Shown here in pieces: positions 50,501 through 62,774 of a stretch of 64,000 nt of DNA (its first letter is position 1; each line of letters begins with the position of its first letter). The translations under genes and the position numbers were made by a program. The stretch comes from Pelargonium tetragonum (lineage: Eukaryota; Streptophyta; Magnoliopsida; Geraniales; Geraniaceae), in assembly GCA_036897445.1 (NCBI GenBank), contig JAYMTL010000096.1:1-64000 (forward strand), given 5' to 3'. Below the pieces are notes generated by a model. That model was not told where the DNA came from. It was given only the letters and a program-made list of their open reading frames with translations, and did no database searches.

Positions 50501-51650
50501 AAGAATAAACTGAGGATAATTCTAAGTTTAGTCTACTTACGAGCAAGATACTTTAAACTTTTTTTTACTCTTTAGAAAGCTTTTAGATCTAGTTTTTCTA
50601 CCTGCAAATCTTGCGAAAAGTCAAATTTAAATAAAAACCTTTGAAGTTTAAGAAAATTTCTTTCTGAATACACGTTAGAATACTTGCAATAAAATTTTTC
50701 CAAAAGAAAATATCAAAAGTGGGGCGGGATACTCTTAATAAATATTTGAGACATTCTTTACCAGGTTAACAACGGAAAGGGGTAGGGGGCGCTCCTATAT
50801 AATACAGCTAAGCAGCATACTCAAATCTAATAAGGAACAAAACTTTGTATCTTACAAAAAGGAGTATAAACTTTTAATATTGTATATGGGGTATTATTTA
50901 AGAGTTGTTACTCATTGTCTTCCTGTCTTTATCGCTAAAGAGTAGACGTGCTTAATAGGATTGGGAGATGGTCCATGTTATTATACCAGAAATTCCCCTT
51001 TCGATTCTTTATTATCTTCCTTGTAAGTAACTAAAAGAAATATTAAAGCCTGGGGATTTTAGCAAGAAAATTTTGAAAGGAGATTCCTCTTCAATTTTAT
51101 TAGGAAGCAAATCTTAATGTATAAAATGTATAAAAGAAGAAAGTTTGTACCCGATTTTAAGGCTAAAAATTTACTTCACTTCAGATTAGAGCCCGTAGGG
51201 ACTGCTATACAAACCAAAGAAGTTCTTAATCTCTATGCCTAGGAGCCCGCGCAGGAAGTCTAAAAAGAAAAGGGCCTTACTTAAGCAGCCCCGCTTAGTA
51301 AAAATCTATGGAAGGGCTATTCTATCTACTAAAGAGACTCCCGTAACTAAGGAAACCTGGATCTTTTTGGGTTATATCTTAAAGCGTATGCTGTTTTTCT
51401 AAAAAATGAAAGTTTATTTGATCCTAACTATTAGTTGGAAAAAGGAGACCCGAATAAAGAAATATCCGCAGAGTTTAGGTTATCGAGGGGGCCCCGCACC
51501 TAATAAAAGAAGTCATTCCCACCAACCCCTTATTATTTGGGAACTCCTAGTATCAACTCGCAGGAATCCCGTACTAGAGCTTTTTTACATAAAAATTTTG
51601 AGTAGAACTTTAATAGCTCAACCAAAAGCAAATTTGCGTAACTATTACAG

Positions 51651-51702
51651 GTAGGATTCGGACCTACGACTAAGCCAAATAAGTAGTCGTGTAAAATATT
51701 CT
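51651..51702 (-). other. T-arm-like hairpin plus stem-loop
   Basis: On the minus strand GTAGG TCCGAAT CCTAC (51666-51651 inclusive) has the exact geometry of a tRNA T-arm with a box-B-like GGTCCGAATCC. Directly upstream ACGACTA and TAGTCGT form a seven-base stem with an eleven-base loop, as a class II variable arm would. I find no D-arm, anticodon arm or matching acceptor. It may be a fragment of a class II tRNA or a chance double hairpin. Confidence 0.2.
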
Positions 51703-54700
51703 AAAGTAAGCAAAAGAGGTGTAAATCTTGCAGCCTTTTAGGTGTTATTAAGAAAATTCATTCTTTTTTTAGACTGGAATTTGAAAAAGTTATACTAATT
51801 TAATTTGTTTAGTTATTGCTTATGCTTTTTCAGAAAGTTCTGCACTAAAAAAAGAAGAGCTAACACGGAATTCTTGAATATCTATTAAAAACTCATGAGG
51901 ACCTTTTAATTAGAATTCGGGGCTTTTTTGTTATTTTTGTTACGCCAACCCAGTCCGAGGCCCTCTAGGAATACTCTTAAAGTTTGCTTCTGAAGGTAGG
52001 TTATAAAGTAAAATCGTTAAGAGTTTGACAGAGATGCTCTAAAGTTTCGTATGGACGTGGATACGCTCTAAACTTGATAAACTAAAATTCTAATGCAACA
52101 GAGTTTTTTATTAAAAAACAAAAATTCCTGAGCTTCTTCTACTAGCTAGAGCTTTCGCTTACATTTGATAAAAGCTTAAATTAATATTAAAGGGGGCAAA
52201 TCACACCCAAGATTTTTTTGGGTCCTTGTCACACTAAGCAAAGAAAAATTCTAAGGAGTGGAGGGCGTTTTGTTAATGTACTGTTTGCTACAAAAGTTTG
52301 GGTTGTGGGGAGAAGCGGAATTTACTAATAATGAGTACTTTGGTAAAGGGGGTTCTGGTCCGTTTTTAGATCTATCCGGGAGCTCCTATTCAAAAAAAGA
52401 ACAACAAGTTTGTATTTGTCTTTTTTGAGCTTTGACGGGAACTCCTATGGTTTAGTCATAAAATTCACGAATAGAGTAAAAAAGCAAACCTAGAATAAAT
52501 AAGCAACTAATTCTATACCTAGTAAAAAGAGAGGCAGATAGATCTAAAACTGGGTAATCAAGCACTTAGCTTTTTAAATAAACTGGCGGAAACCCTTATA
52601 TTTTACAGAGGATGCTGCTAATAGGGGTCCATAACGAAAATTTAGCCCATATTCTTATTTGTCTGAAAAGCGCAAGCCCGACGCCTCAATATTCTATTCC
52701 TATAGGGTTAATAACTCTTGGGCAGGCAAGTCGAGAGAAACTTGAAATTATAAACTCTCTTTTTACTCTTAAGGGTTCCACAAAGCTTTTAGAATACCCC
52801 TGGGTGCTATAAACATTTATATTTAGTCATTGGTGCTAGGAAATGTACCCTAAATCTGTTTACGAAACCTTTACCCATATAAGTAAGGGCGCTCGGGTTT
52901 ATTCTGATTTTTGCTTATATGCTTTGTTCTCCTAATTACATTAAAGTTACAGCCATCCTGTTCCCACAAGCTAGGTAGTTTTTTTAGAGATACCTTAGTT
53001 ATTATTTTCTAATAAAGAGTCTTTCTAATAGAATAGATTTAGCAATTTTTGACATTAGAATCTCTTTTCCACCTCCGGGGTAAGTTACCCTACAAATTTT
53101 CCTAGGATTGGTTAGGTATAAAATAAACGATCACACTTAGTAGAAATCCTAAGGGGAGCCCTGCAAGGGAATCTGCTAAAGCTTTCTCTTTTTTAAATGC
53201 ACCTGTCTTAAATTATCCCTTTTAGGGAGTCCTATTCTATACAAAAAGGGTGCCTGACATAAGTGCTACTGAAACATAAAACATCTTGGGGGTTTCCCTT
53301 TCTTTATTGGAAGTGAATACGAGTAAGGGCTTTTTCTTAATAAACGGATAAGAGATTTACCAGTAAGGGTTCAATAATACAAAGTTTACGTGACCCGGGT
53401 TCTCTTCAAGCGGGCGTTTATTCTTGGCAAAGCAGCGGATTCTCTAGAGGGGGTCTCCTGTCAAAGTATAGGGAGTAGTTAGCTGTTCGGGCAATATTAT
53501 AGAAAATTGTGAATTTGTTGTATAGGAAAGGGGTTGCAATTTTCGAATTAAACAAAGCTTTATCCATAAAAATTTCAATTTCTAGACAGAGCTTTTTCTG
53601 ATTTAAGAGGTACTACAAATGTAACATCTTAATCGAGGTAACGAAGTTAGTTTTAAATGTGGGTCTGTTTACCAAAATCTTTCTAAAAGAGAGCTTTAGT
53701 AAAAAGCAAAATGAACTCGTAATTTTGTTCGGGACTTTTCCACAAGCGGCCTCTTGTATTGATATTTAAATTATAATCAAGAGGGGGAGCAAAAAGAAAT
53801 TCCTAAGATAAGGACTAAGTCACAACAAACTTTTAGATATATAAGCAATAGTTGACTAAAGCAAGTCGGGGGTACTAGCAGCAAGGTCGACCTTTTAAAA
53901 AGAGTCTTTCCTAGACCGTGTAATAAATATCTTACAGCTATAGGGGAGTATTCAGGGATATTCCTTCCCAACCCAATCGAGCAAATTAAGACCTTTGAAT
54001 AAGTAACTCTTTCTAACATTTCTTGGAGAACCCCTTAGAATCTAAAAGCGACAAAACCAGTCTCAGCTTATCTTTAATAACTTTAATAAACAGGTCTCGA
54101 AACTCTTACAAGAAAAGGAATCCGTTAAAAGGTCTCTGTTTTTCATTTCTCTTCGTAGGCAGTCGGTTAGGAAATAGATGTCATATTATGTAACTTGTTA
54201 GTCAATCTTATATATTGATGTATTCGGAGTTTCAAGTATTCTAGACAAAAAAGAGCCCTTTTAGCTTGAAGATAAACTCTATTTCAATGTCCAAAAGATC
54301 CCTATTTCTTAGTACGGAGATTCCCTTATTCACGACCCCCGGTCTCAAATTTTTTAAAGAGTAAACTCGAGAGTCAAAACTCTAAATTGAAGAAAGTAAA
54401 TAAGGGGCTTGGTGAATTAATACAAATGTGTGCTCCTCTTTATTATTAAAGTTATACGTGTGTCAGTAAAAGGATCCGTGTCTGCATATGTAGAAGAGTT
54501 TTTAGTTTTATTTAGTGGAGTAAAAAAGATTAAAGTAAAGATACGAATCTATAATAAAATAGATATAGAAAATTTTTAGAATTAGCAATTCCCACGAGGC
54601 TCCCCTGAGGTACAGGTTCAAGTAACACTATTATATATATCCTCGTTTTTGCTACTAAAAGTATAGTTAACAACTTTCAATGGATTTTGATAGAGTTCTC

Positions 54701-54984
54701 CTAGCGATTCACGCGCTCCTTTTGTCTTAAATGCTCGGTTATACAGTACTTAATTATAGTAATCTCTTGGAATTCCTTTAATTAGAACTTCCTCCGAGTA
54801 AGGCTTAATAAAAAGCACAGATTTTACAGCTTTTTACTTGTTTCAGAGATCCCCAGTTTAGTAACATCCAGTAAAATGAAGTTAATTAAAGGTTCTTTAT
54901 TACTTTTTATATCCTCGTGAGACAGGTCAAGTGCACAAGTAGAAAGTTAATCTGTGAAATTATAGAAACAATTACTCACAATGC

Positions 54985-55017
54985 ACTACCCTAAAAAAGG
55001 AGTGCCCACTCTTTTTA
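54985..55017 (-). repeat. GGGGCACTCC-like hairpin (9 of 10)
   Basis: Plus strand has a run of A, then GGAGTGCCCACTC, then a run of T. GAGT/ACTC forms a four-base stem around GCCC, extended by A/T pairs. The minus strand reads TGGGCACTCC. Shape is similar to the hairpin at 14806. Confidence 0.5.
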
Positions 55018-56711
55018 AGAACAAGGAGACCCTTTATATTTCTCAAATCTTAGTTTTAGTACTTGTCAACTGTCACATATAATAATTGCTTTACTTTAAG
55101 TACCACTTTCAAGGATAGGCCTGGTTGATACCCGTTTTGACTTACCTTAACCCCAAAATATCATAACCAAAAGCCCTTAATGCAGGGCTGCTTATTTTTA
55201 TAGACGACACTAAACCTAATATTGACAGCTTTTTGTGAGAAAGAATCAAAAACTTTATCAGGAATCTCTTGAAAAATATGTAAGTACGACCGACACCTTA
55301 AGGTTTTTGTCCTGTCATAGCAGGATACTGAGCAGCAGTAGGCTTTATTTATATATTTCACGTATGGGTGGCTACCGGCAAGTAGGTTTACGAAAAAGTA
55401 GTTTCCCAATGAAAAAGATCCTGGTGGTAAATCCTACAAGAGCAAATTCCTTATCAGTGTAGTTTTCGTGGAAGTTTACTGGCTAGCGTATTCTTTTTAC
55501 TTACAGTGTATATAATAGGGTTTCTTTCCATCTAGAAATTTCTAGTTATTTATAGGAATTGGCAACTTCTTTTGTAGATAAAGCTTAAAAGAAATACAAA
55601 ATTGACATTATGCCTCAACTCAGAAAAGTGCAATTTCTGGTTCTTTAATTATTTAAATTAAAAAGGCCTGATCTTATGCTTGTACGAAAGAAAGTCTCCT
55701 ATTCTAGCAATTTGTGAGAGTCTAGCGCTTCTCCTTGGTTGAGGAGTTCTAGCTAAGCATTTAATAGATTAAAAGATAGGTAGAGAGGCCTGACATATTA
55801 AGTTAAGAAAAGTTCTGGTAAATAGAATTTAAAAAGAAAAATTATATTATAATTATATATGGAGTTCATTTTGTTCTGTACTTCCCAAAGCCCAAGCTTT
55901 TTAGGAAAATGCAAGCCGTAAGACGCGCCCGAATTTCCTTGTAGTAGCGGGTCCAATTCCTCTAGGAGAAGCTTTTACTATATCTAAAGCCAAACTTCCA
56001 TTCGGGGCGTTTTTGAAAAAGTCGAGTTTTTACGCTTTAGTTAGTATATTAAGTCTTACTTTTCCAAGGGGCAACCCTAAAAAGATAAAAAAAGAGTTTT
56101 TACTTCAGTTTCCCTTTTTTAGGGGCACCTTAGAGATTAACCTTCTAGCTAAGAATTTAACTATTAGAATAGAAAAAGGTATAAAGTCTATTGTTTATTC
56201 GAGAGAAGTCTTAGTTCTGTCTTATAACCGATTTATATGCCGTTTTACTTCTTCTTTGATATTTTTTTATTTTCCCTTCCATGGACCCTGTAAGTTGACA
56301 AAAGGGCTTCGGTGGACTACCAACAAAACTTCTATTTCGAAAAAGAAAGATATTAAGCAACTTTGACTTTAAAAGTAGGAAACGCTTGATTACAGAGAAC
56401 CTAATTTTTAGAGAGGAGACGAAAAGTGTTTGAACATAGGTTAAGAGTTGAAGTCTTAATTTTAACAATGATGGGATTGGGATCGTTACTAAAGCTTTAT
56501 TTATGCCATTACTATAATACACGTACAAAGACAGGAAACGGGCTAGAAAAGACTATATCTGTAGAGGGCGCCGGTTTTTTCTATATATTTTATTACCCAA
56601 CAAGATAAATATTGGTACTTGCAAATCCTTTTTTGTTTGCTAACTCTAAGTGAAATCTTTCTTTCGGAAAGTCTATAAGCTATTTACCCTGAAGCCCCAC
56701 TCTTTCTGCTT

Positions 56712-56782
56712 AAAAATAGAAAAGTATTCTAACCTTTGCATGCCAATTTCACTTATGTTTTACCACTGAGCTATATTCCACC
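56712..56782 (-). pseudogene. tRNA-like relic or tRNA-derived repeat head
   Basis: The minus strand begins GGTGGAATATAGCTCAGTGG at 56782. TAGCTCAGTGG (56773-56763) fits the pol III box A / D-arm consensus perfectly and is followed by TAAAAC. GGTTAGAATAC (56734-56724) matches box B at 9 of 11 positions and sits at normal tRNA spacing. The T-stem AAAGG/ACTTT pairs four of five. The anticodon stem is poor and no 3' acceptor TTCCACC follows. It could be a decayed tRNA gene or the head of a SINE-like repeat. The D-arm agreement is the strongest RNA-gene signal in the window. Confidence 0.4.
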
Positions 56783-56789
56783 TTACCTA

Positions 56790-58599
56790 TTTACTATATA
56801 TACAAAACGCTTTCTCCTTTTCCCTAGGGGATCTCCTGTTATTTTAGGAACTTTTTTAATATAGTTTTGGCCATATAACAAAGTCGAAGAGGTTTAGTTT
56901 GTTTTTACTTATGCAACTTCTATTTGTATTTGATTGTATTTTTCCAGGAATTTTTCAAGGACTAGTGAATAGAACTCTTCTTTTTTAGGAGTGTACTGAT
57001 CGGCGTAACAATGAATGTATATATAACGGGAAAACTCAGAACATTTACTAGAGCTTAGCAATTTCCACTGTCCGTAGTATAAAAAGACAAAAAAAGCTCC
57101 TAACTCTTCAGTTTCCTTTTAAAAGGACAGCTTCCTTTTGTATAACAAGTACAACCCTGCGAGTAGTTAATACGCTTCTAAAAAGCAAGGTAATAATTCT
57201 ATAACAGCTCCGAATTTAGCATAATTCTAACTCTTTTGTTAATGTCCATACAAATTGGTAAATGTCGAAACTTTTGAATTTAATGGGATTTTGTGGGAGC
57301 AGCCCCCACCCCCTAGTGGGCTATTTGAATTAGTACAGTACACTCGTTGATATCTTATTTTCTTCCCAAACCCAAGTCAATTTAGAAAACTGCATATAGC
57401 CTTTTTGAACTCGAAACCCTTTTAGCTTCTTAGTGAATTAAGATGTAAACTGCTTAGAACGTATACTTTAAAGTTGCGGCCCAATTAGAATGCTCAACAT
57501 TTGCCTTAATAAGACAAAAGCCCGCTTTTGCTATGAGGCTTAGCTACTTCAAATACTACACTTAGTTATAACTCGTGGATTTATAGTTGGATGCTTTCCT
57601 TATATAGGAACTTTTTATTGAATAAAATTTTTTAAGTCTAATTCTTTATCTACTTTCAAGCAAAAACGGTCGGTTACCTTAAAAGAGAGAGGTAGTGCCT
57701 AAAATTTCTCCTTACTCTAGAATTGCCTATCAAAACCCCTTAAAAATTCCATACTAAAAAAAGGGATTTCTATTCTCAAAACTTTGTATTTCATTTAATC
57801 TAACTCGTTATTTATTTCTAAAAGCTTCCCCTTACTGTTAAGAGTTTTATATAAAAAGAAAGTCTCTACGAGGAGAGGCTTGGCCCTTTTACTTTGTTCA
57901 TAACATAACTTATCGGAGATACTTACTCTGTATACCACAAAATTTCTTAAGAGCTAGACCCGAATTCTGTATCTCGATACCTTCTACATCCATCTACTTC
58001 TGATGACCACATAAAAATGAAATTTCCCGGGTTTAGTTACTCAAAAAGGGAACCCTTATTAAGAAATTTTATTTGACAAGATCCGATATCTACAGACGAG
58101 GAGGAAGGAACCTCACGGGGCATTTACTTGTGTAACACGAAATTTAATAAAATGCTTGCAGAAGAAGAAAGTAGACTAAATATTATACTAGTATACCTTC
58201 CCTATAACCTGCGCTACGATAGCAACTTTTGTTAAAAAAAATCTTTAAGTGAATGGCCAACCCTTTAAAAGGAAAAAGTAAGAACCTATAAATATACTAC
58301 ATCTAGACCTAATCCTCAAAAATGTCTAAAGAAACCGTTCTTATCAGATAAATAGCTCAAACTCGAAATCTACTTTTAGAGTTGTTACCTCTTGACCCGG
58401 AATACTCTTCAATTCGTAATAGGGTCCTAGAATTTTCGTAATGCCTCTTATAGGTATGCCCTTTCTGCCTTGTGTTCTTATGTCTACTTTTTCCCCTCAA
58501 AGTGGGTTCATCCTGGATTTATTGATTCTATTTATGTGTGCCACAAATTCCGAGAGGAAGTCTTATAATCCTATAACAACTAAACGAGTCCTTAACTTG
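56790..58599. other. Gene-free AT-rich spacer
   Basis: No reading frame of note. Contains the G/C-rich hairpin pair at 57293-57322. Otherwise standard texture. Confidence 0.55.
57293..57322. other. G/C-rich element with two competing hairpins
   Basis: GTGGG (57293-57297) can pair with CCCAC (57305-57309). Alternatively AGCCC plus AC (57301-57309, two-base bulge) can pair with GTGGGCT (57316-57322). The patch is far richer in G and C than its surroundings and looks inserted. Mitochondrial G/C clusters have this look, but I know no matching family. Confidence 0.4.
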
Positions 58600-60104
58600 T
58601 AAGATTCGTATTAGAATGTACTCAGATCTTATAAAGGAGTTGATGTATACTATGTTAAGCCTACATCAAAGTTTACTCTAAAACGAGTATACATAAGAAG
58701 GGACAAGGTCCTGGTTACTGCGATATAGAGTAGAGTCCTAATAATGAAGGAACACATGAATCTAACTCTGAAAATTGCCTGCTTGTCAGTAGTAACCGAT
58801 TTTCCGGGCCTGTAACGCATGTGATGGTATAGCTGGAGTTGTATACTGATTCCCAAGGTAAACTTATTCATCTCTTGATCTTGATTTAGAAATTCTTGAC
58901 TATAACTAGAATGAAAAGGAACCCTCTAATTCATTGCGACTAGAACCTATGTATAAAACCTAATTTCAGGGTCGGCGTAACTTTGTGTTATAACTAAACT
59001 CTCATTCTACTATATAATATCCGTCATTTTGTCATTTAGAGCTATACTTTTTTTCATATCATACATATCATATTAGTTAGCGGATTTTACTGCTTGGAAG
59101 ATTCAACCTCTTCCTGAGGAACAAAATGTGCACCCTTTCACTTACGAGATTTAAGACCATCATAAAGGTTGTTGTTTACTCCTCCCTAATAGCTTTTCCT
59201 TGACCTGCTCCTAATGAATCTCAAGTGTCCAAACAGTCTATCTATACCTTGCAGTTGCAAAAGCTTCTAAGTACCCCTTTTTTTATAGCTTTTATTCTAG
59301 GTTTCTTAATCAATCAATCGCTTAATAAAAATTTTACCTTAATATAAACTAGACCTGAATGGAATGCAATAACTAAAACTTCAACTCAAATCAAAATGAA
59401 AATCTACTCTCGAACAATAGAACCTCACAGCAACTTTCCATTATGTGGATTAACTACAAAACAAAGAAGGTATTACTCCTTCAGAAACTAAAAAACTCCA
59501 GTTTGCTGTAGAATAGGAAATTTTAGGAATGTCAAGAACAATAGAATCTCCTCCAAAGTCAATTTTCCCTCAAGAAATTTATCTTTACCGGCTTACAAAG
59601 AGTAAGATCAAGTGGATTTAGTAGAGTTCGGTTAAAGTGTCAATTTGCTAGGTTAGAACAATTCTAGGAATCAAAGAAAATCTGAGTCTTCTATACCTGC
59701 TTAAACATTAGGAGTTGTTATTCCTTTACCGTCAAAATACAGGTTTTTTTAACTGAAGAACTAATACAAAGTGCAATAGGATATTTCTAGTTAGGAATCT
59801 AAGGCTGGTTCCTGCACAAAGCTACAAGAATACGGATTCTCTAATCTAAGGTCCCAAATACCAAATAGTAATTACAGAGACTGTGTTATTCATGTTCCTG
59901 TTAAAGTCCTAGCTAGTAATGTATAATCTACAAACTCTGGTTTCTGCCATATCATGCAATGTCAGCTTACCTCCACCAATCCAAAACCCTGAATACTTCA
60001 TAGCTACAATTCGGAAAAATTTACCCGCTTACAAATTAGTAAATACTGATACAATACAAGCTTGCCTCTCTCCTAATCCTTCTCAAAGATGTGAATTCCT
60101 TGTT

Positions 60105-60262
60105 GAATAGCTAACACTAAGGGGATTTACAGGATAGCTTATACTAGCCCTACTGGATGATTTGGCCCTAGGAATCCCCTTGCTTAGAATACTAAAATGG
60201 AGATGGGGAAAATCCTATAATAACTTGTGGATAGCTAACTGAATAGCTAATACTGAGGTGAA
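60105..60262 (+). repeat. Degenerate local repeats of GATAGCTAAYACT
   Basis: The word recurs as GAATAGCTAACACTAAGG (60105), GGATAGCTTATACT (60132), GGATAGCTAACT (60228) and GAATAGCTAATACTGAGG (60241). The first and last share 16 of 18 bases and differ by two transitions. Spacing is irregular, so this is a decayed local duplication and not a clean tandem array. It starts inside the end of the 63-codon frame at 59919-60108. Confidence 0.5.
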
Positions 60263-62761
60263 TTACTAAGCTAATTGACAAGTAAGACCTGCTTGTTAAT
60301 AATCCCAATTAATATATCTAATAATGGGAAATCCCTAAAACCACTAGCTAATGCAAGGACCTAATTCCTCTCTAATACAGATACTGAAATGGTAAACACT
60401 AACAAAAAGTAGCTTTAAAGGTAAGCTAAATTCCTCTTGCCTTAGTTGTGCTTATCTGGAGGATTCTGCCTTAGAGAGATTAGGAGTACATTCGAAGAAG
60501 GTTAAGGCATTAGAGTATATTATTAAGTATACCGATTTACATTATAACCACCAACTTCAGAATACCTTTCAGACCTAGAACTGCTTTCACAACTTTGAAA
60601 TTTCCTAAAACAAATAGAGTCAGTTAGCTATTATCCGGTCTAATATTAAGAATTATTGATTTCCTAAACAGGGTATTCAGTTCTCCTAAATCCATTAGCT
60701 GCAATGTCAGTTTCAACAACGGAACAAAAGAACTAGGATTAAAAGAGAGTCCTTTCGTCCTGTTAGAGAATCAAAGTTTCATACTCCAGAACCATCTATA
60801 GAAAGAATTCGGTTATCCCTTATTTGCTTGCTATAGAAGAAAGCACCCTTTTTCTTTCTAGGCCAAGGTAAGCAAAGCTCTAATGGAGGATATACGAAAT
60901 TGGGGATTGCTTAAAGTCTTAAAGAAGTTTCTGTATATAGGAGTCTCTTAATCAGGTAATCTGGGATTGCAGCCCTATCTTGACGGTGTAGCAAATTCTT
61001 CTAGTCATGAGGGTAAGCAAATGCATTTCAAGCACAGTGTCTCTTCTTTGATAGGTTCCTTTCTTAATATAGTAAACCTGATTCTATTTCTTTTCTTTCT
61101 TAGATTCTAAAAATCCGAGTCGAAAGCAATTCTCTTTGTTTGGACTTTACCTCATGCAGTAACAACTAAATCCTATAAACCTCTTAATCTTACTCTTTGG
61201 AAGCAGTGATGCTAATTTGTATTCTTGAGAGTCTATTCCCTTAAAGTCTTTCCTTGAGGATATAACATACATAACTCTTAGAATATAAGGGACCCGTGCT
61301 TAACTGATTTTGTTTTTTAGACTCAGAATTCTATATTTTAGGGAGCTCTTGAGTTTTAGGTCTTTTATCTTCCTATGTTTCCTTAGATATAAACTCTCTT
61401 ACTAAGTCTTTGTAACACTATTTAGTTTAGGAAAGGAAATAACTAATTAATTGTAGCCTTGTAGCTTTGTTCTTGGCTGCTAAGTTGCGCTGACATTGAT
61501 GGTAAAGGAGGATAGATAATGCTTTGTTCTTTTGTTGATATTCCTAGGATTTTCTAGATAAGTTAAGAGTGTTTATAAGAATTAAAAAAGGAGGAATATT
61601 CCTTAACATCTTACTACTCTACAAGGTCTTGTATTTCGATAAGAAGAAATTCTATATATGTAGAGACTGCAACAAGAAGCCACCCTTATATTAGTAGAAG
61701 GTACCGCAGAGAGAGTAAGTAGTACTTAATACAAGCACCTATTACAAAGGCTTAAGGTCTAGCAATTCTTCTTACTTATAAAGAGTCACTTTCCCGTTTA
61801 GTACCTCTAGCAAGTTAATCTAATTGCTTTTAGTGCTCTTTTGTAACTAAATATGTTTAATTACTAAGGAATAGGGAATGCATAATCAGTAGTTTACTAT
61901 TCAAAGAACTTATTTACTATGAATTTTTGTTTAATATTAGGAAGTTTCCAGTGTAAGAGAGACTAATTCATGTTTAATGCCTTCCTTACTTCAGTTTCTT
62001 TTTCATTTTAGCTTTTACAGGTACAGGATAAATTTACTAGCTATTTGTATTTTTGGTAAAGAAAGTCTCTTCCTTCTTGAGATAGTTAGTTAGGAAGTTA
62101 CTCTCTGGTATTCTAGGATAGCAGGCAAAGGTTAACATAAACCAGAAAATTGTTGCTATTCATTGTATGGGATGATGTTGCTAAAGGAGGATTTCCTAAC
62201 CAGTCTGAGCTGTTCTGTATCTAAACCAACTAATTTCATTCCGGTCAATCTAGGCCTAAGCAAGTGCTGATTAGGATAACAGAATCTGATTCTCTTATCT
62301 ATTCCATCCTTTGAAGTATATTAGATTCTTTGGAAGCTAGTTAGTTTATCTTGATAAAGCTTGATTCCGATCTGGAAGGCATTGATATTGCTAAAGACTC
62401 CTATCCTAAGATAGCTGCAAAGACTAATATATGGACAAACAAGTCAAGAGGAAAAGGTATGATAGAGAAAGAAAGATGTCAATTCAATTCCTCTAAGACT
62501 AAGAAGGAATTTCCCTGGGTCATTTTTAATTGATTTACATTAATAAGGACACCCTGAACTTAGACCAGTACAGCAAGGAATTTTATTAGAATAGGGTTAT
62601 GAATTTTTTGTTTGTAGAACAAATTATAGCATGAATAACAAATACCTATAAGGAATTTAGGACTAGACTAGAATCTCAGTTTTGCGTAGTACCTATATTA
62701 GGGAGATCATGTATTTTAAACTTTTTGTACTTTTAAGTTTTTGGTTTAAGCTTTCACTTGA

Positions 62762-62774
62762 TTTGAACCTATGC
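62762..62774 (-). other. Box-B-like word, second copy
   Basis: Exact copy of the 13-base word at 33641-33653. On the minus strand GCATAGGTTCAAATC follows GCGAGGAGACGC, which could be a class II variable arm (GCG/CGC). No paired T-stem or acceptor stem is present, so assignment as tRNA is not supported. Confidence 0.2.

Larger units (their letters stand above)
47591..56711. other. Gene-free AT-rich spacer
   Basis: Nine kilobases without a supportable gene. The longest open stretch in the window, about 117 codons at 56013-56366 (+, TTG start), lies here. A 105-codon antisense frame at 56211-56528 overlaps it, and neither translation resembles a known family. A 13-base A run is at 48010-48022, a T-arm-like hairpin at 51651, and a GGGGCACTCC-like box on the minus strand at 54999. 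Nothing else supported. Confidence 0.5.

Noticed and set aside
54912-54926. TCGTGAGACAGGT resembling an LSU rRNA domain VI word
   Set aside because: The flanking sequence on either side does not match rRNA. Probably coincidence.
56013-56366. 117-codon open frame, longest in the window
   Set aside because: It starts at TTG, overlaps a 105-codon antisense frame, has no recognisable domain, and about one open run of this length is expected by chance in both strands of this AT-rich window.
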